Source of the DNA: Pseudomonadota bacterium
Lineage (GTDB): Bacteria; Pseudomonadota; Alphaproteobacteria; Rhizobiales; Xanthobacteraceae
Length of the DNA: 6,225 bases
NCBI GenBank assembly: GCA_021779635.1
Contig: JAJYAH010000434.1
Span: forward strand, 1 to 6,225
Direction: 5' to 3'
The notes beneath the pieces are model-generated. The model had not been told where the DNA came from. It ran no database searches and saw only the letters and a list, made by a program, of their open reading frames with translations. The stretch's first letter is position 1. Every line of letters starts with the position of its first letter. Made by a program: the position numbers and the translations under genes. Of this stretch, positions 1-3,996 are shown piece after piece.

Positions 1-307
1 TGCCCCAGATCGGAAAGCCCGAGATAAAGGATTTGGTGCCGTCGATCGGGTCCAGCACCCAGACATATTCGGCGTCCTCGCGCTCGCTGCCGAACTCCTC
101 GCCGACAATGCCATGCTGCGGAAAATTAGCCTTGATCAGCCGCCGCATCACGGCTTCAGCGGCGCGGTCGGCTTCGGTCACCGGATCGAAATCATGGCTG
201 GTGCTTTTGTTGTCGATTGAGAGCGACGTTCGAAAGAACGGCAGGATGGTCTCGCCGGAGGAGGTCGCGAGGCGGCCGATGAAGGCGGTAAAATCGATGA
301 CCGTCAC
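1..307 (-). CDS. hisN: Histidinol-phosphatase / inositol monophosphatase family protein, N-terminal part (runs off left edge)
   Basis: This is a Mg-dependent phosphatase of the inositol monophosphatase fold. HisN-type members dephosphorylate histidinol phosphate, the penultimate step of histidine biosynthesis, in the cytoplasm. The 102 visible residues carry DPVTEAD (41-47), GEE (69-71) and DPIDGT (86-91). By family knowledge E70, D86 and D89 are metal ligands, with I88 contributing a backbone carbonyl. The motif continues as KSFISGFPIWG, which resembles HisN more than SuhB, where TTNF usually follows. The start is GTG at 307-305, preceded on the minus strand by AAGGA about six bases upstream; no ATG fits as well. 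Family members are about 260 residues, so roughly 160 C-terminal residues, including the last catalytic Asp, are missing only because the window ends. The next gene on the same strand ends 574 bases upstream, so hisN probably has its own promoter, but I found no convincing one. SuhB or another IMPase paralogue remains possible. Confidence 0.85.
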   Translation of the reverse strand, partial: MTVIDFTAFIGRLATSSGETILPFFRTSLSIDNKSTSHDFDPVTEADRAAEAVMRRLIKANFPQHGIVGEEFGSEREDAEYVWVLDPIDGTKSFISGFPIWG

Positions 308-632
308 GGTTGTTCCTTGGGCTCTTAGCGCGGGGAGAATATGCGCCTCCTGCCTAGCCCAATCCTGCAGGTCGCGCACGGATAACGGACACGACCGGTG
401 TCAGAACCTGGTGTTTTTCAGCGCTCGAATCAGTCCGCGAAACGGTGCATTTTTTGAAGACATCGTCGATCACGAATTCGAGAGTTTGGTGAATAACGTG
501 GCGTCGCTGCAGCCGACCGAGTCCATGTCGGTCTTCAAGTATTTGAAATTTCGGAAAAAAATACGGCTGCGCCACGGTTTCGGCCGGTCAACAGGGGTAG
601 TGAATTTTGCACCGGAAATGATTCAAAAGCCC
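308..632. other. Intergenic stretch without a supportable gene
   Basis: This is the upstream region of hisN on the minus strand and of the sRNA candidate on the plus strand. It has AT-rich patches (451-455 and 555-562) unlike the flanking genes. Open frames cross it on both strands, but none combines a plausible ribosome site, a recognisable protein and steady GC-rich third positions. An 18-codon minus-strand mini-ORF (526 to 470, ATG to TGA) is the tidiest, without a good ribosome site. A six-base-arm inverted repeat, GACCGA/TCGGTC, lies at 515-533. The hisN promoter must lie here or farther upstream, but I could not place it. Confidence 0.5.
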
Positions 633-661
633 TTGCGTTTTGTGCAGCGCGGTCGCATATT
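633..661 (+). promoter_or_regulatory. Candidate sigma-70-type promoter for the sRNA
   Basis: The -35 is TTGCGT at 633-638 (preceded by C, giving the CTTG favoured in alphaproteobacteria). The spacer is 17 bases and the -10 is CATATT at 656-661. The predicted start near 668 puts the first base just before the 5' hairpin, which begins at 670. The boxes are imperfect (three and four matches to consensus); the support is mostly the spacing and the well-formed RNA downstream. Confidence 0.5.
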
Positions 662-667
662 GTTGCG

Positions 668-755
668 GTGCGGTAGCGCCTCGCGCTATCGCTGCCCTCC
701 TTGGGCGTTTCCTCCCTAGACTTGGGCCGCTTGCCAACGCAAGCGGCCCTTTTTT
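668..755 (+). ncRNA. Candidate trans-acting small RNA, suhB/MmgR (alpha-r8)-like
   Basis: The sequence shows a compact two-hairpin RNA of about 88 nt. A 9-bp 5' stem (670-678 with 684-692, loop CCTCG, one G-U pair) is followed by an unpaired centre (about 693-723) containing CCCTCCTTGGGCG and TTTCCTCCCT. An 11-bp terminator hairpin then ends in six T. Both central CCTCC stretches are complementary to Shine-Dalgarno sequences, as expected of an RNA that pairs with ribosome binding sites. From memory, this size, order of elements and central TTTCCTCCC motif match the alphaproteobacterial suhB RNA family, which includes MmgR of Sinorhizobium meliloti, a regulator of polyhydroxybutyrate accumulation. 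That family was named for lying near suhB, an IMPase-family gene, and here the RNA is divergent from such a gene. The 5' end is inferred from the promoter. The centre could also form a small CCC/GGG hairpin (695-697 with 703-705). Family assignment is by recognition, not a covariance search. Confidence 0.72.
724..755 (+). terminator. Intrinsic terminator of the sRNA
   Basis: A perfect 11-bp GC-rich stem, GGGCCGCTTGC (724-734) with GCAAGCGGCCC (739-749), closes a CAAC tetraloop and is followed by six T (750-755). The T run is on the plus strand only, so the terminator serves rightward transcription. No plus-strand protein gene lies upstream, which supports a separate short transcript. Confidence 0.9.
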
Positions 756-881
756 CTTGGCACCGTCATTCTTCCCGGGCCTGTCATCCGTTCGTTCGTT
801 CATTGTCATGGCGCGTTCACGCAAAAACGCGTCTGGAATGGTTGCGATTCCGGGGACGCGCTGTGGCGCGATGACAAGGAT
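756..881. other. Convergent spacer between sRNA terminator and amidohydrolase stop
   Basis: This 126-bp spacer has a short tandem (CGTT)x3 at 789-800, three GTCAT words at 765, 783 and 805, and a small CGCGC-TGTG-GCGCG hairpin at 857-870. On the minus strand that hairpin lies just past the amidohydrolase stop but has no T run, so it is not a convincing intrinsic terminator. No gene is seen. Confidence 0.5.
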
Positions 882-1769
882 CTATTCCGCAGCGGCCTGG
901 AACGGCCCGAGATCACCGAACGGCACGGCCGCCAGCGCCTCGGCCAGCGCTCCGAAATCGGCGGCCACCTGTGCAAATCGCGGTCCGCGTTCGCGCCGCC
1001 GTTCGTCCATGTAGATCGCACGGTTGAGTTCGAGCTGGATGGTATGCAGTCCGGATGCCGGGTTGCCGTAATGCTCGGTGATGAAACCGCCGGCATAGGG
1101 TTTGTTGCGGCCGACCGAATAACCCAGCGCGCGCATGGTTTCCTCGACCATGTCGGGAAGCAGGGCGGCGCAACTGGTACCGTAGCGGTCGCCAATTACC
1201 ACATCCGGCCGCCGCGGCTCGTCACGCGACACGCCGATCGAGGGCATTGAATGGCAATCGACCACGACCACCGTTCCGAACGCCTGATGCGCCTTGTTGA
1301 TCAGCCGGCGCAGCGCGCGGTGATAGGGCTTGTAAAGCGCCTCGATCCTGCCCAGCGCGTCGTCGACGGAAAGCCGCTCGCGGTAGATCTCCTGGCCGTC
1401 GCCGACCACGCGCGGGATGGTGCCGAGGCCGCCCGCCACCCGCATCGATCGGGTATTGGCGAAGCTCGGCAATCGCCCGTTGAACATGCGCGGGTCAAGT
1501 TCATAGGGCTCCCGGTTCACGTCGACATAGGAGCGGGGGAAGTTGACCCGCACCGTCGGAAAACCGCGATCGCTCAAATCCCCGATCAACTCGTCCATGA
1601 ACGAATCCTCGGAGCGGCGCAGCGCAACCAGATCGATTCGCGAGGCGTTGAGGAATTCGTGCGGATAGATCGAACCGGAGTGCGGAGAGTTGAAGATGAT
1701 CGGCGCCCGCCATGCGGCCGGCTCCACGATCTCGAACGGAGGCGACAGTTCGCCATCAAACTGGGTCAT
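882..1769 (-). CDS. N-formylglutamate amidohydrolase family protein
   Basis: This 295-residue protein belongs to the N-formylglutamate amidohydrolase (FGase/HutG-like) family of zinc-dependent hydrolases. HutG members release formate from N-formylglutamate at the end of one histidine degradation route. Visible motifs: NSPHSG (27-32), FPRSYVDVNREPYELDP (77-93), VVVVDCHSMP (167-176) and a C-terminal TEHYG...LHTIQLELNRAIYMDE block (231-256). By analogy with the family, the His and acidic residues in these blocks form the metal site and NRE helps bind substrate carboxylate. No signal peptide or membrane segment is seen. The ATG at 1769-1767 leaves a normal short N-terminus before the first motif; the best ribosome site, AGGGA, is rather far upstream. 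No other hut gene is in the window, so a catabolic role in histidine use is unproven and the real substrate may be another N-acyl amino acid. It is divergent from cpdR across 303 bp. Confidence 0.88.
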   Translation of the reverse strand: MTQFDGELSPPFEIVEPAAWRAPIIFNSPHSGSIYPHEFLNASRIDLVALRRSEDSFMDELIGDLSDRGFPTVRVNFPRSYVDVNREPYELDPRMFNGRLPSFANTRSMRVAGGLGTIPRVVGDGQEIYRERLSVDDALGRIEALYKPYHRALRRLINKAHQAFGTVVVVDCHSMPSIGVSRDEPRRPDVVIGDRYGTSCAALLPDMVEETMRALGYSVGRNKPYAGGFITEHYGNPASGLHTIQLELNRAIYMDERRRERGPRFAQVAADFGALAEALAAVPFGDLGPFQAAAE

Positions 1770-1834
1770 CGTCGGGCGCCGTCCCTGGAATCCGCGGTTC
1801 TGGACATCTTGAGTTCTGTCAGAAAAACGGAGCT

Positions 1835-1863
1835 TTTATGAGAACCATTCTCGGTAATCGCAA
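1835..1863 (-). promoter_or_regulatory. Candidate promoter of the amidohydrolase gene with an internal operator-like palindrome
   Basis: On the minus strand, TTGCGA (1863-1858), a 17-base spacer and CATAAA (1840-1835) form a plausible promoter. The predicted start is near 1828, giving a leader of about 58 nt. A perfect inverted repeat, GAGAA-CCA-TTCTC (1840-1852), fills the -10-proximal half of the spacer and touches the -10 box, where a bound repressor would block polymerase. It shares 11 of 14 informative positions with the TGATAAT-N-ATTATCA Fur-type consensus, and its AGAA-N3-TTCT core matches the core of the rhizobial Irr element. The binding protein is not identified. Confidence 0.42.
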
Positions 1864-1939
1864 CCGTTCTGCCAAGCGAAAAAAATGCTAAACCGGCTCG
1901 AAGGCCGCTTGCGAACCGAAAATGCCCGGGTTCATTGAT

Positions 1940-1967
1940 TTGACGTGCATTCTGGTACAGGGATAAC
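1940..1967 (+). promoter_or_regulatory. Candidate promoter of cpdR
   Basis: TTGACG (1940-1945, five of six to consensus), a 16-base spacer and GATAAC (1962-1967, four of six) make the best sigma-70-type match in the divergent spacer. The predicted start is near 1974, giving a leader of about 99 nt. A weak inverted repeat, GAACC (1913-1917) and GGTTC (1929-1933), sits just upstream. No TTAA-N7-TTAA CtrA box is visible. A GANTC site (GATTC, 2054-2058) lies 14 bases before the start codon. Confidence 0.5.
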
Positions 1968-2072
1968 GTCGCAAGCCGCCGACCGTGCCCGGTCATCTTT
2001 CACCTGAAATTTACCCTCTGCGGGCTTAGTGAACGAATTGATCCTCTCATTGGGATTCGACGACCAACCGCC

Positions 2073-2432
2073 ATGCATAAAATCCTCCTCGCCGAAGACG
2101 ACAACGACATGCGCCGCTTCCTGGTCAAGGCACTGGAAAACGCCGGTTTTCAGGTCTCATCCCACGACAATGGTTTATCGGCCTATCAGCGGCTGCGCGA
2201 GGAGCCGTTTGAAATGCTTCTCACCGACATCGTGATGCCCGAAATGGACGGCATCGAGCTGGCGCGCCGCGCCTCCGAGCTCGATCCCGACATCAAGATC
2301 ATGTTCATCACCGGCTTTGCCGCGGTGGCGCTGAATTCGGATTCGGAAGCGCCCAAGAATGCCAAGGTGCTGTCGAAGCCGGTCCATCTTCGCGAATTGG
2401 TCAGCGAAGTGAACAAGATGCTGGCAGCCTGA
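2073..2432 (+). CDS. cpdR: Single-domain response regulator CpdR
   Basis: This is a 119-residue stand-alone receiver domain. The acidic pair is E8/D9/D10, the phospho-acceptor D52 (in LLTDIVMPEMDG), the switch residues T80 and K102 (in SKPVHLREL). There is no output domain. The LLTDIVMPEMDGIELARRA and MFITGFAAVAL segments closely resemble Caulobacter CpdR as I know it, and the length fits. In that species unphosphorylated CpdR brings ClpXP to the cell pole and primes degradation of substrates such as PdeA, while the CckA-ChpT phosphorelay inactivates it, tying proteolysis (including CtrA turnover) to the cell cycle. The same role is inferred here. The ATG at 2073 is the only start giving a normal N-terminus (MHKILLAEDD); the ribosome site is weak, with only GGGA 17 bases upstream. 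No clear terminator follows before the tRNA. Another single-domain regulator is possible but less likely. Confidence 0.9.
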   Translation: MHKILLAEDDNDMRRFLVKALENAGFQVSSHDNGLSAYQRLREEPFEMLLTDIVMPEMDGIELARRASELDPDIKIMFITGFAAVALNSDSEAPKNAKVLSKPVHLRELVSEVNKMLAA

Positions 2433-2508
2433 TTCGCTGCTCAAATTGCTGCCCCGATTCCTGGAAAAATCCGGGCGAGTTTCTGGCAATCCTTCGGGCC
2501 AAGCGTCC

Positions 2509-2537
2509 TTGCCTGCCCGCTTTGGAGCCGATATACG
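2509..2537 (+). promoter_or_regulatory. Candidate promoter of tRNA-Val
   Basis: TTGCCT (2509-2514), a 17-base spacer and TATACG (2532-2537) lie upstream of the tRNA. The predicted start is near 2544, leaving a leader of about 21 nt before the mature 5' end, a usual arrangement for a single tRNA gene. Confidence 0.5.
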
Positions 2538-2564
2538 GACCCAACCCGTCATCTTAAGGCCTCA

Positions 2565-2639
2565 GGGCGCGTAGCTCAGCGGGAGAGCACCTCGTTGACA
2601 TCGAGGGGGTCACAGGTTCGATCCCTGTCGCGCCCACCA
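2565..2639 (+). tRNA. tRNA-Val (anticodon GAC)
   Basis: All four arms can be paired by eye. The acceptor stem is GGGCGCG (2565-2571) with CGCGCCC (2629-2635), all seven Watson-Crick. The D stem is GCTC/GAGC, the anticodon stem CCTCG/CGAGG and the T stem ACAGG/CCTGT with a TTCGATC loop. The seven-base anticodon loop TTGACAT puts GAC at 2597-2599, reading valine GUC and GUU. The variable loop is five bases. The discriminator is A and the CCA tail is encoded (2637-2639). It stands alone, 132 bases after cpdR and 121 bases before the efflux adaptor start. Confidence 0.97.
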
Positions 2640-2725
2640 TTCAATTCCTCCTGAATCCCAAGTTCCCTGGACTGTTCCAAACCTCGCCGGTCGCCTGTCC
2701 GCATTCCCGATTGATCGAACTGTGC

Positions 2726-2737
2726 TAGCCTTGGCTA
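2726..2737. promoter_or_regulatory. Short inverted repeat upstream of the efflux operon
   Basis: TAGCC-TT-GGCTA is an inverted repeat with five-base arms, ending 23 bases before the adaptor ATG. It lies where a local repressor of an efflux operon might bind. Only short arms support it, and no regulator gene adjoins. No convincing promoter could be placed: TTGATC (2711-2716) with TACGAT (2736-2741) has a 19-base spacer. Confidence 0.22.
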
Positions 2738-2760
2738 CGATCGTGGTGAGGGCACACGAA

Positions 2761-3996
2761 ATGCACAGAATGCCTATCAGCCTGGTGACGGTGGGTGCCA
2801 TTATGCTCGGAGCCACCGCGGTAGCCCGGGCTCAGCTGGCCCCGGCCGGGCCTCCGGCGGTTGGGGTGGTCGAGGCGACCAAACGGCCGGTTACCGAAAC
2901 CAACGAATTCCTTGGACGAATCGAGGCAACCAACCGGGTGAACGTGGTCGCGCGCGTCACCGCATTTCTGGACAAGCGGCTCTTCAACGAAGGCGCGGAG
3001 GTCAAGACCGGCGAACTGCTTTATCAGCTTGAGCGCGGTCCGTTCGAGGCCGATCTCGCATCGAAGCAGGCGATGGTGGCGCAGTTGCAGGCGACTCTGG
3101 AGAACGCCAAGCTGACGGCCGATCGGGCGCGAACCCTGCTCGGCGGTCCGGCCGGTCAGCAATCGTCCTATGACGCGGCGATTGCCAATCAGCGGAGCTA
3201 TGAGGCGCAGGTGCAGGCAGCGCAGGCCCAAGTCCAGCTCTCGCAGATCAACCTGGATTACACCGAGATTCACTCGCCGATTGACGGCAAGATCGGCCGC
3301 ACCGCGGTCACCGAGGGCAACGTCGTCAGTGCCGGTTCGGGGACGCTCACCACCATCGTCAGCCAGGATCCGATGTATGTCACTTTCCCGGTTCCGGTGC
3401 GCGAGTCGCTGGAATTGCGGGAACGCTACGCGACCAAGGGTGGCTTCAAGGCGGTGGTCATCAAGATTCGGCTGCCGGACGGCCGGCTTTATGGCCAGAC
3501 CGGTGAGTTGAACTTCGTCAACAACTCCATCGCGCAAAATACCGACACCATCACGCTGCGCGGCACCATCCCCAATCCGGCGCTTTATGACCCGTCCAGA
3601 ACCGGGGGCACGGTGCGCGAGCTTACCGACGGCGAATTCGTTTCCGTCTTGCTGGAGGGCGTGCAGCCGATCGAGGTGCTGGCGATCCCGCGCTCCGCCG
3701 TGCTGTCCGATCAGCAGGGCGACTATGTCTTCACGGTCGGGCCCGACAACAAGGCCGAGCAACAGCGGATCCAGCTCGGGCAGTCGACCTCGACCGTCGC
3801 CGCCATCGTCAGCGGGCTTGCGCTCGGCGACAAGGTGATCGTCGAGGGCCTGCAGCGGGTGCGTCCGGGCCAGCCGGTCGCACCGGGGCCCGCCAGTCCG
3901 CAACTCCTCTCCACCATGAAGTCGGCCGTGGTTGACGGCCATACCCAAACCAGCAGCGGCGCCGCCAGCGGGGCGAAGCCGGCGGGCAGCCCATGA
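2761..3996 (+). CDS. RND efflux periplasmic adaptor subunit (membrane fusion protein)
   Basis: This AcrA/MexA-type adaptor of 411 residues bridges an inner-membrane RND pump and an outer-membrane channel. The order is: signal peptide (1 to about 24, cleavage likely at ARA/Q), a lipoyl domain in two halves (about 55-90 and 168-200, with HSPIDGKIGR at 171-180), an alpha-helical hairpin between them (about 92-165, rich in Q, A and heptads), a beta-barrel (about 205-300), a membrane-proximal domain (about 300-375) and a Pro/Ser/Ala tail. The protein has no cysteine, so it cannot be lipidated as AcrA is and must be soluble or otherwise held. The hairpin tip reads RARTLLGGPAGQQSSYD, lacking the serine at the usual place of the RxxxLxxxxxxS channel-docking motif. 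The start is ATG 2761, with GGTGAGGG eight bases upstream; an in-frame GTG at 2722 would add 13 residues before the signal peptide. Substrates cannot be told from sequence. Confidence 0.92.
   Translation: MHRMPISLVTVGAIMLGATAVARAQLAPAGPPAVGVVEATKRPVTETNEFLGRIEATNRVNVVARVTAFLDKRLFNEGAEVKTGELLYQLERGPFEADLASKQAMVAQLQATLENAKLTADRARTLLGGPAGQQSSYDAAIANQRSYEAQVQAAQAQVQLSQINLDYTEIHSPIDGKIGRTAVTEGNVVSAGSGTLTTIVSQDPMYVTFPVPVRESLELRERYATKGGFKAVVIKIRLPDGRLYGQTGELNFVNNSIAQNTDTITLRGTIPNPALYDPSRTGGTVRELTDGEFVSVLLEGVQPIEVLAIPRSAVLSDQQGDYVFTVGPDNKAEQQRIQLGQSTSTVAAIVSGLALGDKVIVEGLQRVRPGQPVAPGPASPQLLSTMKSAVVDGHTQTSSGAASGAKPAGSP

Noticed and set aside
354..575. A 73-codon minus-strand open frame upstream of hisN
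   Set aside because: It has no clear ribosome site, its composition is shadow-like, and no family is recognised.
33..719. A 228-codon plus-strand open frame across hisN and the spacer
   Set aside because: Its first 275 bases are antisense to hisN, its last part runs through the sRNA and its hairpin, and the product resembles no known family.
857..870. CGCGC-TGTG-GCGCG hairpin as the amidohydrolase terminator
   Set aside because: The stem has five pairs and no T run follows on the minus strand.
1766..1996. A 76-codon minus-strand open frame in the cpdR/amidohydrolase spacer
   Set aside because: It overlaps both candidate promoters and the palindrome, and its product is not protein-like.
2636..2660. 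ATTCA...TGAAT short inverted repeat after the tRNA as a terminator
   Set aside because: It has only five AT-rich pairs and no following T run.
2722..2760. GTG at 2722 as the adaptor start
   Set aside because: It would put 13 extra residues ahead of a good signal peptide and cover the inverted repeat. ATG 2761 has a strong GGTGAGGG ribosome site at proper spacing.
2725..3948. A 407-codon open frame on the minus strand opposite the efflux adaptor
   Set aside because: Its product is Arg/His/Asp/Gly-rich with no recognisable domain. It mirrors the GC-rich codons of the clearly real adaptor on the plus strand.
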